DNA of 64,000 bases, taken from contig JAHLKG010000020.1 in the NCBI GenBank assembly GCA_025526995.1, positions 186,001 through 250,000 on the forward strand, in the 5' to 3' direction. Below are positions 1 to 7,950 of the stretch, one piece after another (position 1 is the first letter of the stretch; every line of letters begins with the position of its first letter). Made by a program: the position numbers and the translations under genes. This DNA comes from Powellomyces hirtus (taxonomy: Eukaryota > Chytridiomycota > Chytridiomycetes > Spizellomycetales > Powellomycetaceae). The notes beneath the pieces were generated by a model. It was given only the letters and a program-made list of their open reading frames with translations, ran no database searches and was not told the origin of the DNA.

Positions 1-303
1 AGGTCCATACTAGAGGACTGGCGGAGCCGGAAGCTGGCGGTTGGGAAGGACAAGGGTACAGCCCAGGCAAAGAAGAAGACTGCGGACAAGAAGTCTGCAG
101 CGGAGGTGAAGAGGATGTGGGACATCCTGGAGCGGGAGGCTCCGTATAATGATGAGGAAGAGGAGGAGGGGGAAGCCGAGGAGTTGGAGGGACCACCGGT
201 CTCTCCAAGCCGACACTCACCCTCAAGCGATGAGGATGATGGAGGAGGGGCAGGCCCATCCTCCTTGGGGGGCATTGCTTCGGGTTCCGCAATTGCGGTG
301 TAG
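1..303 (+). CDS. C-terminal fragment of an unknown acidic protein (5' end outside window)
   Basis: Frame 1 is open from the first base to a TAG at 301-303, giving about 100 residues. The first part is Lys/Arg-rich (KKKTADKK) and may be a coiled or DNA-contacting region. Next comes a short helix-like segment (MWDILEREAPYND), an acidic run of Glu, and a Ser/Pro/Gly-rich tail. I recognise no domain. It abuts the damaged end of the retrotransposon, so it may be the tail of another mobile-element protein or of a host gene interrupted by the insertion. The codon choice is G-rich and unlike the retrotransposon, which supports a separate origin. Confidence 0.4.
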   Translation, partial: RSILEDWRSRKLAVGKDKGTAQAKKKTADKKSAAEVKRMWDILEREAPYNDEEEEEGEAEELEGPPVSPSRHSPSSDEDDGGGAGPSSLGGIASGSAIAV

Positions 304-343
304 ATGCCAAGGTAAGCCAGTGTTGTGAGTAATTCTCCTGACA

Positions 344-742
344 TTAAGCGAGTAACACTTGAGCTCGGTGTGCTTCCATAGACGCGCCCTCATTGCGTAT
401 TCTTTCATCAAATATATGAGTACCATTTGTAATCCTCAGGACAGTGTCCTTATGTTTCACAGTGGAAAAAGGCTTCGTAAAGATGTCCGCCAGTTGATCG
501 TCCGTATTGGTGTCGATGATTTCGATAATTTGCTTCACGAACGAACCGCGTATAGCGTGGTACCAAACGTCAATGTGTTTGGTGCGTTGGTTGATAGCCT
601 TAGACTGAATCAAGGCCCTGGCGCTCTGGTTATCGACATGGAGAGGGACTGGTCGAGATTTGTAATCCGGTTGAGGTCCCAAAACTTCCGCCAAAAGTTG
701 CCGTAGCCATTTGGCTTTGTTGTGGCCGGTACTGGCAGCTAT
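344..742 (-). pseudogene. Detached C-terminal half of copia RNase H, after an in-frame TAA
   Basis: This stretch stays in the same frame as the RT ORF and is open from the TAA at 745-743 down to a stop at 346-344. It reads IAASTG ... KWLRQLLAEVLG and then LHVDNQSARAL, which carries the third catalytic Asp of RNase H, followed by KHIDVWYHAIR and DQLADIFTKPF, all hallmarks of the copia RNase H end. One nonsense codon therefore separates the catalytic residues, so this copy should lack RNase H unless the stop is read through. It is the last coding part of the element. Confidence 0.85.
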
Positions 743-2008
743 TTACTCTGCTTCGGTCGTACTTTGGGCGGTGCACTTCTGCTTGCTGCTTTTCCACAGA
801 ACAGGAAACCCATTGTAAAGGGCCAAAATACCTGTAGTGGACGTCCGGTCGGTGAGTTCTCCTGCATAATCCGCATCCATGAATACACTTAGGCCACGCC
901 GATCATTTCTTTCGGATGTAAACTTGAGGGCATAGTCGCGGGTACCCTTCAAATAGCGGAAAATGCACTTAACATTGTTCCAGTCAGAGTTGGTAGGTGC
1001 GGCCACGCGGCTTGCAGCGTAACCGACTGCAGTGGCGATATCCCATCGCCATGTGATGGAGGCCCAAGTGAGGACCCCCACTGCTTCCTGATACATTTTC
1101 AGATTTGTGAATGGTGTCGAATCCTCCGGTTGTTGGTTACGCGCGGACATGGCGTACGGGGTGGAGACAGGATGGCAGTCGCTCATGCCGAATTGTGCAA
1201 GAGCGTCGTCGATGTACTTGACATTTGAGATTTTGAGGGTACGAACAGGAGAGTCGAAGTCATATTTGTAGACGAGACCAAGGTGACTGGTTACGTGACC
1301 TTGTTCCGTACACTTGAACTTCGAATGTAACTCCATTTTGCTGTTCGCCAGAATCTCTGGATCCTTCGCTGCAATGAGCAGATCGTCAACGAAGACGAGA
1401 ATAAGGACCAAGTTGTCGTTCAACGGAGGTGTACAGTCGTCTGTCGCGTACTTGAAAAAGATACACGGGCATACAGAAACCGCTTCATAGCCGAGCTTCA
1501 ACAGTGCAGTCTTCAAGGTCTCATACCAAAGAAGAGGTGATTGCTTCAGGCCGTAGAGAGCTTTCAGTAGCTTCAGGACCCATTCGCCTTTGGGGTGATC
1601 CGGATCTTCGAATCCCTCAAACTGCTCGATATAGATATCCTTATCAATATCACTGTTAAGGAAGGCGGTGACAGCGTCCATACTGTGGATGTCCAGCCTG
1701 TGCTGAACACAATACGCCAAGAAGAGGCGTAGCGCTGTGAATGGTAGCGTCGGTGAGTATGTATCACCAAAGTCGCAACCGGGTTGTTGAGAGAAGCCTT
1801 GAGCCACTGCTCTGGCTTTAAACTTGTTAAAGGTGCCATCGGGATTGACCTTTGTTCGAAAGACCCATGTTGTTCCGATCACGCGCTTGTTACGTGGGCG
1901 CTTGGTGAGCTCCCATGTACCGTTGTCGACTAGGGATTGGTACTCAATGCGTGCAGCTTTGAGAAATTCCTCCTTCTGAGGGGTTTTCATTGCTTGCTTC
2001 CATGTCAT
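743..2008 (-). CDS. Retrotransposon reverse transcriptase and N-terminal half of RNase H (copia type)
   Basis: The ORF encodes 421 residues. It starts with the usual copia RT opening (MTWKQAM ... NGTWEL), has the catalytic FVDDLLIA near residue 205 and the KQSPLLWY segment, and ends in RNase H with the first catalytic Asp in FMDADYAG. It terminates after TTEAE, exactly where copia elements read EAEY: the tyrosine codon is TAA at 745-743. The ATG overlaps the upstream TGA as ATGA (2008-2005), so the RT frame is shifted -1 relative to gag-integrase. The family normally has RT fused to integrase, so the split could be a frameshift mutation, a programmed -1 shift, or termination-reinitiation. Confidence 0.88.
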   Translation of the reverse strand: MTWKQAMKTPQKEEFLKAARIEYQSLVDNGTWELTKRPRNKRVIGTTWVFRTKVNPDGTFNKFKARAVAQGFSQQPGCDFGDTYSPTLPFTALRLFLAYCVQHRLDIHSMDAVTAFLNSDIDKDIYIEQFEGFEDPDHPKGEWVLKLLKALYGLKQSPLLWYETLKTALLKLGYEAVSVCPCIFFKYATDDCTPPLNDNLVLILVFVDDLLIAAKDPEILANSKMELHSKFKCTEQGHVTSHLGLVYKYDFDSPVRTLKISNVKYIDDALAQFGMSDCHPVSTPYAMSARNQQPEDSTPFTNLKMYQEAVGVLTWASITWRWDIATAVGYAASRVAAPTNSDWNNVKCIFRYLKGTRDYALKFTSERNDRRGLSVFMDADYAGELTDRTSTTGILALYNGFPVLWKSSKQKCTAQSTTEAE

Positions 2009-5000
2009 GCGTCTTCGTTGATTGTAGCTTGAGTCCGCGCGCGAGCGGCGTATGCAGCGATGGGGTCATTTTGTCGTGTGCCGACATCGTACGTGGCGAC
2101 TCGATTCTCCCAGTCATCCAATGCGGTAGTATCGAGTAGTGAAAGTCGGGACTCCCACGTAGGTTCTTGATATCCCTCCCACTTAACCAAGTACTCTTTC
2201 GTGTGCGCCTTACTGCGGCGCTTGTCGATAATCGCCTCCACGGCGTATTCGACGTCATCCTCCTGACTCTCCTCATCTAGGAGGTCAAGATGTGCTGGAT
2301 CCTGCTGATATTTGGGTTCGAGCCCCAAGTCTTCTTTGAAGATCACGTCTCGTGACACTTCAACCTTGTCAGTAACAGGATCCCATACCAGATACCCCTT
2401 GGTACCTGAGGGTTGAGCATAGCCTACCAAGTAAGCCTTCTTCGCTCGATTCCCCATTTTATCGCGCCCTTTGCTTGTTAGAACGGAATACGCCACGCAA
2501 CCGATACGCCGAAGGTGGGCGACATCAGGACGCCGGCCAAATAGGATTCCATGCGGCGTCTTCTTGTTGATGCGGTTGTATGTAAGGGAATAGATGTATC
2601 CAGCCGCTACCAGTAAAGCAGGCCAGAATCTTCGAGGTAGTTTTGTATCCGCGAAGGTGGCGCGGACCCTGTCCAGCGCCGTGCGATGCCATCGTTCAGC
2701 AATCCCGTTTTGCTGACTCGAATAGGCCGCGGACTTTTGATGAGTGATACCATTTTGCAATAGGTACTCTAGAACCTTGCCAAAGTATTCGGTGCCTCGA
2801 TCCGTCCGTAGGATCTTGATTTGTCGGTCAGTCTGTTTCTCAATCCAAGCCTTGTAGATGAGAAACTTGTCGAGTATGACTGCTGAGTCCTTTGAAGGAA
2901 TAGGGAAAACAGTCACGTATCTGGATGTGCGTTCAATGAACTCCAGCGAGAAGCGTGATCCTTCGTAACCAGGGAGACGAAATGGTCCCTGTAGGTCTGA
3001 ATGAATCAGCTCACAGATCTCCCTGGCTTCAGCGTTACCAAGGGAGAATGGAAGACGAGCGGCTTTTCCTAACACGCAGGCTTCACAATCTTTGAAGTCG
3101 CTTAGATCCCCCACTGCGGACCAACCGTCCGTAACCGATGCCATCTTCTCCAGGACATGTTTGCCAACGTGTCCAAGACGAGCATGAGCGAGTGTAGGGG
3201 AGACTTCGACAGTGCATGCTTCTGAATCTGTCCACAGACTTTCAGACAGCAGCGTACCTTGCAGGTAGTACGCGTTGTTGCGGCGTACGCCTTTGGCGAT
3301 TTCTTTTCCGTCTCGCGTGAAAATGACGTCTCCATTCGACTTGAAGAGCACGTCAACGCCTTGATCGTTGCATTTCGCTACCGATACGAGATCTTGTTGT
3401 AATCCTGGCACATGCAGGACTCTGCCCAACTCGAGCGGATTCGGATAGTCGTTAACTTCTACTCGTACCGTACCTCGAACTGTAGAGGGTAGTGATGTTT
3501 TGTCAGCAAGCATAACAGCTCTGACATCACTGTACACGGTTGAGTGATCCAAGGTCGCTTTGTGAGGTGTCATGTGGTCCGTAGCGCCAGAGTCGATGAG
3601 GGCTTCATACGGTTGTTCTTGGCGGACCCAGACGTGTAATGCTTCCACAGCATTTGTGCTAACGGCACCATCAGACGACTGCTTCATCTTGTTCTTCTCC
3701 ATCTTGGATTTGAACTTCTTTAACACTTCGCACTCCTGTGTCCGGTGTTTAGGGTCTCCACAGGCCCAACAACCTGACTTTTGGGTTTGGCCTTTGTTTG
3801 ATGGAGTGGATTCCTTGTCCTTCTTGCCGTTCGTTGACTTCTCCCCGTGGGTCTTGCCACCCTTTGGTTTCTTAGAGGCGTCAGTGTGTGGAGCACCTGG
3901 TCGCGTATCCGTTGTGGTCCCGCTAGGTTTCTTAGCCATGTTGGCGGCGATCCTGGATGCAGCGGCCTGTAAACTGCTCAAATCAGTTTTGTTTTCTTCA
4001 TTAGCCTGAACCAAGGCCGCAAGGTCTGGTGTTAGCGCGTTGATGAAGTAATCCTGAAGGACGTAATCCGGTGTCTTCGGCAGAGAGAATGCCAGCATAT
4101 TGAACTGAGTGATGTACTCATCCATGCGGCCTTTGGGACGCAATTCCCGTAATTTCTGCAGCAAATCCCTAGTGTGGTTTTGTGGCGCAAACCGCGCCAG
4201 AAGGGCGGACCTAAGACTGGTGTTGGTTCTGCCTGAATCAACGTCTTCAAAGTCATGCCACGTCTTAATTTCGTTCCTTTTACTTGGGGAGAGCGACTGC
4301 CACCAAGTGTATGCCCATCCTGTGAGTTTCGTAGCCACAAAATCCACAAGAAACTTGGGCGGAACCATTTCGTACTTCACAACTGTCTCAATCTTGTCGA
4401 TGAACATTCGAAGTTTGACCATATTGGCTTCCCCGTTGTAAGATCCAATATCTTTCAGCGTTCCATCCACGAAAGCCTTTGCACCTTGACTGTCGACGAT
4501 TTTGGTCGTCACGCTGTGTATGCTCGATGTTGGTGATGTAGGGCGGTGTTCGATTGGAGAACGTTGGTATTCCTGTTGAGCTCCAATCTCCTGATTGTAC
4601 TCTGTCCACGGTGCAGCGAACCCGTTGTTGCGAGTGGGTGATGGTGTGCGTACGCGCCGTTGCGCCGTACGTACCTGAGAGTTGATCGGGATGTTCATAT
4701 CCTGATCCATGCGCCATTTCATCTGGAGCATTTCCGTTAGTTGGGCTAGAGAATTCTCAAGCCGATCTATTCTATCCACGTCCGCCTCACGCGGGCGGAC
4801 ATGCACGGTGTTCGCTGATTTCCCACTTGGGAATGCCGCTGGAGTACTGTAGTTGATCGTTCTGTGATCATCCGTACTGCTTGATAGGCGACGGGTATTC
4901 ACCTTGCCATCGCGTCGGTCGATGTTTCGGGTACGCCCTTCCAATGCGTCGTCGCCCTCGTTGGCGTCGACACTCAAAGGCGTTGGCTCTGCCAGTGTAT

Positions 5001-5190
5001 AGTTACCGACAGATTTCCCTCCATTACTTGGTGATGTCCATTCACCAGGCACTCGTGTGCTTTCCTTTGCTGCACGTTCTACGGCTCGTTGTAGCGTATT
5101 GGACCCTGGGGTCTGTTGACCCGTTAGGCGTCTTAACATACTACGAGTGTACCGGGGGCTCGTTTCGTTGCCTACCATTTCAGGGCTCAT
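2005..5190 (-). CDS. Retrotransposon gag-protease-integrase-chromodomain polyprotein
   Basis: The ORF encodes 1,061 residues. Residues about 250-410 form a gag with the Retrotrans_gag look of Ty3/gypsy elements (GWAYTWWQSL, LRELRPKGRMDEYITQF, then F.NALTPDL). A CX2CX4HX4C zinc knuckle lies near residue 472 (CWACGDPKH...C), and an aspartic protease DSGATDHM near 532. The integrase has an HHCC zinc domain (HARLGH ... CEAC, from about 668) and a DDE core (HSDLQGPF, LRTDRGTEY, QQNGIAERWH) of copia type. Residues about 980-1030 are a chromodomain with the aromatic cage in place (VEYAVEAIID ... YLVKWEGY ... TWE). The stop is TGA at 2007-2005. The ATG was chosen because it follows the LTR directly and lies in the primer-binding site. 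Confidence 0.9.
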   Translation of the reverse strand: MSPEMVGNETSPRYTRSMLRRLTGQQTPGSNTLQRAVERAAKESTRVPGEWTSPSNGGKSVGNYTLAEPTPLSVDANEGDDALEGRTRNIDRRDGKVNTRRLSSSTDDHRTINYSTPAAFPSGKSANTVHVRPREADVDRIDRLENSLAQLTEMLQMKWRMDQDMNIPINSQVRTAQRRVRTPSPTRNNGFAAPWTEYNQEIGAQQEYQRSPIEHRPTSPTSSIHSVTTKIVDSQGAKAFVDGTLKDIGSYNGEANMVKLRMFIDKIETVVKYEMVPPKFLVDFVATKLTGWAYTWWQSLSPSKRNEIKTWHDFEDVDSGRTNTSLRSALLARFAPQNHTRDLLQKLRELRPKGRMDEYITQFNMLAFSLPKTPDYVLQDYFINALTPDLAALVQANEENKTDLSSLQAAASRIAANMAKKPSGTTTDTRPGAPHTDASKKPKGGKTHGEKSTNGKKDKESTPSNKGQTQKSGCWACGDPKHRTQECEVLKKFKSKMEKNKMKQSSDGAVSTNAVEALHVWVRQEQPYEALIDSGATDHMTPHKATLDHSTVYSDVRAVMLADKTSLPSTVRGTVRVEVNDYPNPLELGRVLHVPGLQQDLVSVAKCNDQGVDVLFKSNGDVIFTRDGKEIAKGVRRNNAYYLQGTLLSESLWTDSEACTVEVSPTLAHARLGHVGKHVLEKMASVTDGWSAVGDLSDFKDCEACVLGKAARLPFSLGNAEAREICELIHSDLQGPFRLPGYEGSRFSLEFIERTSRYVTVFPIPSKDSAVILDKFLIYKAWIEKQTDRQIKILRTDRGTEYFGKVLEYLLQNGITHQKSAAYSSQQNGIAERWHRTALDRVRATFADTKLPRRFWPALLVAAGYIYSLTYNRINKKTPHGILFGRRPDVAHLRRIGCVAYSVLTSKGRDKMGNRAKKAYLVGYAQPSGTKGYLVWDPVTDKVEVSRDVIFKEDLGLEPKYQQDPAHLDLLDEESQEDDVEYAVEAIIDKRRSKAHTKEYLVKWEGYQEPTWESRLSLLDTTALDDWENRVATYDVGTRQNDPIAAYAARARTQATINEDA

Positions 5191-5194
5191 AACC
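5181..5194 (-). other. Primer-binding site complementary to the anticodon arm of initiator tRNA-Met
   Basis: The plus strand reads CAGGGCTCATAACC. This equals the anticodon stem-loop of yeast-type initiator tRNA-Met (known sequence, with CAU in the loop), so the coding strand GGTTATGAGCCCTG can pair with it over 14 nt. Drosophila copia primes in this way, with an internally cleaved half-tRNA rather than the 3' CCA end. The site lies directly after the LTR end. It contains the ATG of the gag ORF (5190-5188), so the first codons of gag are also primer-binding sequence. Confidence 0.75.
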
Positions 5195-5351
5195 TGTTGG
5201 TCTGAGAGTATCTGGGTAGATAGTTGAGGAAGCTTTAGGGTAGTTGACTGAGCAGAACAACGAAGTAACTTAATTCCGCTCTTGTTGGAGAAAAAGAGAA
5301 AAGTCCCACCGATATATTAAGTATGTAAGGAAAACTACTTATATTGGAGTT

Positions 5352-5373
5352 GATCACGTGGGTTCACGTGATC
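5352..5373. promoter_or_regulatory. CACGTG palindrome in the LTR
   Basis: GATCACGTG and CACGTGATC form a perfect 9-bp inverted repeat around GGTT, with a CACGTG E-box in each arm. It is followed by GCGTGAT at 5374-5380. It lies in the LTR upstream of the TATA-like element on the coding strand, a fitting place for a bHLH-type activator site. No binding data are available, so the role is inferred. Confidence 0.4.
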
Positions 5374-5607
5374 GCGTGATACGCCCTGCGATGGTGCAGT
5401 CGTGACTCGATGACAGAGTCTGTACACGCTAACAGAAACAGAAAAAAAGTTTGCAGATGGAACAGATGACTCAGATAGATCAAATGTGGATGAGAGTGAA
5501 AGATGAATATGTGATGCCAGTCTAGAGAGGGGACCACAAGGCTGGTTGTTAAGCAACCGTGATGTTGCAAAAGGTTGCAAAAGGACTGCAAAAACGTTGA
5601 AAGTTTC

Positions 5608-5633
5608 TTAACTCTGCTCGTGAGCAGAGTTAA
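5608..5633. repeat. Perfect 12-bp inverted repeat at the outer end of the LTR
   Basis: TTAACTCTGCTC (5608-5619) and GAGCAGAGTTAA (5622-5633) are exact reverse complements with only GT between them. It sits two bases inside the proposed LTR terminus. It may be part of the integrase recognition end or a regulatory palindrome. Confidence 0.7.
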
Positions 5634-5635
5634 CA

Positions 5636-6133
5636 AAAAACGTTTTAACTGGGTTTAAACCATTGTTCCAGTATTTTGAAGGTAGAAATTGGCAAAACGT
5701 GCTAAATGCAAAAGTTGGCCGTCAAGTTGTCAACGTTGTAACTTTTTGTTGTACGTCAAAAGTTACAACACGTTTTAAGGTCCAAAGCATTAACTTTGCA
5801 ACCCCCTAACAGTACACTTCAGGAACTAAACGTGCTGGAGATACATTACCCTTATTGGTCCAACCAAAGTATTTAGGGTCAACCATTCAAAAAAATGATG
5901 TTTGAATGCCAGCCAAAGGTTAGTCTGCAAAAGAGAGGGGCATGAGACTCATTTTTGTCAAGTAAGCAGACAGAATTTTGCTCTGGGACAAAGCAAAATC
6001 ATCAACCAAGATCCGAGTTAGAGATCATTGATGTCACATGAGGTCCCACAAAATGTGTTTCAGAGTGCAGCATCGACTGCGTCAGATTCTATTGATAGGT
6101 ACAATCAGTATCAGACTCGCGGTACAGTTTTAG
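5636..6133. repeat. AT-rich, hairpin-rich non-coding stretch between the LTR and the SS18 gene
   Basis: I see no gene here. The stretch contains a hairpin with arms GTTGTAACTTTTTG (5735-5748) and CAAAAGTTACAAC (5757-5769), and another with ATTTTGCT (5975-5982) and AGCAAAAT (5992-5999). ACGTTTTAA occurs twice. It may be the remnant of an older repeat or simply the 3' flank of the SS18-like gene. Confidence 0.35.
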
Positions 6134-7302
6134 CTACTCTGGCGGCGTAGTATTGGGACCACCGCTCCGGGTGCTGTCCAGTCTACTTGGGCTATCCGAT
6201 GGATTGTATCGCCATCCGCCGTCGATCTCCTCACCCTTTGAGGCTTGTGAGCTCGCGTAATTGTCACCGCCAGGTCGTTGGAGGTAGTTATGTGAGCGAT
6301 TATGTGTGCCGTTGGGCGGGATGAGGGACGCACTCTCAGTATGCTGGAGGGGATGAGGGGGCCGTGTTGGGATAGTTGGCTGCTGACGTGATTGAGCCTG
6401 GCCGGTGGGAACTCCTCCAATTCTCAGAACGGCAGAGGGTGACGCCGTTGAGGGTGAAGACACCTGAGCTGGGGAAGATGTCGCCGAGTCCATAGACAGT
6501 GCGGAGGGCTTCATTAATGGGGTGCTTCCAGACAGACCGAGTTGTCTCAGACTCTGCGGATAGGCAACTGGATTGAGGTCTGGGAGCACTGGCGGGGCAA
6601 CCCCTCTTCCTTTTTGTGGCTTCAAAACATAGTCCGCTACAGTTGCAAGGTATGTCAAATTGGCCTGGAGTCGTTCCTGATATCTGAACCCAGGATCAGG
6701 ATGACGTGACGGCTCAAAAAGTGTCCATAGGTGTTCGTACATTTTCGACTCACTATGGTCCGCCCATCCATGTGTCTGGTACTCCAGGAGGATCCTGATC
6801 AGATGCTGGTTGATCTGCAATATCTGTGACCGGGGAAAGTATTAATTCCTGCAGAGTTGGGCGACTATGCTACCAGGTTACCGATTCTATGGTTCCATGA
6901 TCAAAGGAAATCGCAGCAAGGTTGGCCGACTCGGTTGATGCTGGTTGAGCGCTACTTAGTGTATCAGTGGGTAGAGCAACCAGCGCGCTGGAATGACCTG
7001 CAGTTTGCATTGGACCGTTGGAAGGTTGTGGGGCCCCATACGTTTGAGCGGGTGGCTGAGACTGTTGAGAAGAGTACCGGCCCATTGTCATTGTTTGAGC
7101 GGCAGGGGACGGCGTAATGACGCTAGTTGGCAATTGCATTCCCGATGGAAGCTGATCCAGTTGCAGTTGAACCGACGGGTATTGCTGCGACCCTTGTGGA
7201 GGAGCTTGTTGTTGCGGAAGTTGTGAGTGCGGCAGCTGCTGAGAAGTTTGCTGCGGTTGCTGGGGCCGTGAGTGAGACTGTGGTGCTGCTGTTTGATGGT
7301 AT

Positions 7303-7334
<32 letters not shown>

Positions 7335-7712
7335 TTGTTGAGCGAGTCGTTGCTGCTGAAGCTGTACTAGTTGCAGTCGTTGTTGTGCTTGTTGCTGCTG
7401 GAGGGGTGTTATCGGTTGCTGCTGTGCTCCGTATGCTAGTTGCTGCTGAGCATACTGATAATACATCTGATTTGCCTGCAGATTTCCCACACTGACAGGA
7501 TAGGTGTTGCTTGAACTATTCATCATTTGGGAGACTGCAGCCCCTGCTTGATAGCCATTAGTTGTTTGCGGTTGGCTGCTGGCATACATGCCAGCAGCCG
7601 TTGGCGGTCGGAACGGCTGCTGTAATGGTGGCTGCTGCTGTTGCTGCTGCTGCTGCAGTTGTTGTGTTTGCGGTTGTGCTTGCCGTTGCGGTTGCTGGTC
7701 TGGCTGTTGCAT
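6134..7712 (-). CDS. SS18/SSXT-family protein (SWI/SNF-associated co-activator homologue)
   Basis: Proposed exons are 6882-7712, 6741-6823 and 6134-6683, about 487 residues. Introns are 58 nt (6824-6881) and 57 nt (6684-6740). The second has no stop and keeps the frame, so its removal is inferred from the family alignment. The first 270 residues are Gln-rich, with a 13-Q run encoded by CAG repeats. The SSXT (SNH) helix follows: TIES-ILQINQHLIRILLEYQ, then KIYQERLQANLTYLATVAD, the most conserved part of SS18. In animals SS18 belongs to the BAF (SWI/SNF) remodelling complex, with SNH first and the Gln-rich part last. Here the order is reversed. The tail is Ser/Pro-rich. It is divergent from BUB3, with 238 bp between start codons. 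Confidence 0.75.
7300..7335. repeat. Trinucleotide (TGC/CAG) repeat coding for polyglutamine
   Basis: About ten TGC units followed by TTG units on the plus strand encode a 13-glutamine run in the SS18-like protein. It is likely to vary in length between strains. Confidence 0.7.
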
Positions 7713-7950
7713 TTTCGCTCAATCCGCAGCGTGCCTGCTATGTGAGGAGAACGATTTCGAGGTCTGGAAGCAAGCAATGCTAAAAGTAGCACACTGTCAA
7801 TACAGCAAACAGCGTCGCCAAAACCGGACAAAACCTGTCATTCCCAACTTGTCCATCTTCCCACAGACCAGCCCCCCTCCACCCCCCCGTCAGTGCGTTG
7901 CGCCCAGCATTCCTACTTCCCATTGCTAAATTTATTTAGAAAGACGTCGA

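Larger units (their letters stand above)
344..5635 (-). mobile_element. LTR retrotransposon, Ty1/copia order with Ty3-like gag and chromodomain; damaged, 3' LTR missing
   Basis: The coding strand is minus. From high to low coordinate it holds a 5' LTR (5195-5635), a primer-binding site (5181-5194), a gag-protease-integrase-chromodomain ORF (2005-5190), a reverse transcriptase/RNase H ORF (743-2008), and the remaining RNase H codons (344-742). Integrase before RT is the Ty1/copia order. The element looks inactive in this copy. The pol frame is broken at the chromodomain/RT junction and again inside RNase H, and no second LTR is visible before unrelated coding sequence starts at about 303. The coding strand at 357-347 reads TGTTACTCGCT, which resembles the LTR start TGTTAACTCTGCT, so the 3' LTR may have been cut off almost at its first bases. 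Confidence 0.9.
5195..5635 (-). repeat. 5' LTR of the copia-type element (about 441 bp)
   Basis: I set the inner end from the primer-binding site, which starts immediately after ...CCAACA on the coding strand (5200-5195). I set the outer end at the coding-strand TGTTAACTCTGC starting at 5635. Read on the plus strand the unit begins TGTTGG and ends TTAACA, so it has TG...CA ends with a TGTT/AACA terminal inverted repeat. Inside are an E-box-type palindrome near 5352-5373, an outer-end palindrome at 5608-5633, and an AT-rich TTAATATATC motif on the coding strand near 5312-5320 that could be the TATA element. There is no second LTR in the window to confirm the ends, so the outer boundary is an inference. 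Confidence 0.6.

Noticed and set aside
5335..5636. Minus-strand ORFs inside the LTR
   Set aside because: Position and composition fit LTR sequence, and no retroelement protein is encoded there.
6684..6753. Alternative SS18 intron starting at GTGAGT (6753)
   Set aside because: The donor is closer to consensus, but its 70-nt length breaks the frame of the SSXT helix. The 57-nt choice from 6740 keeps it.
7127..7495. Plus-strand Ala/Val-rich ORF over the Gln-rich gene
   Set aside because: It is the reverse reading of CAG/CAA repeats (GCT/GTT gives Ala/Val), with no other support.
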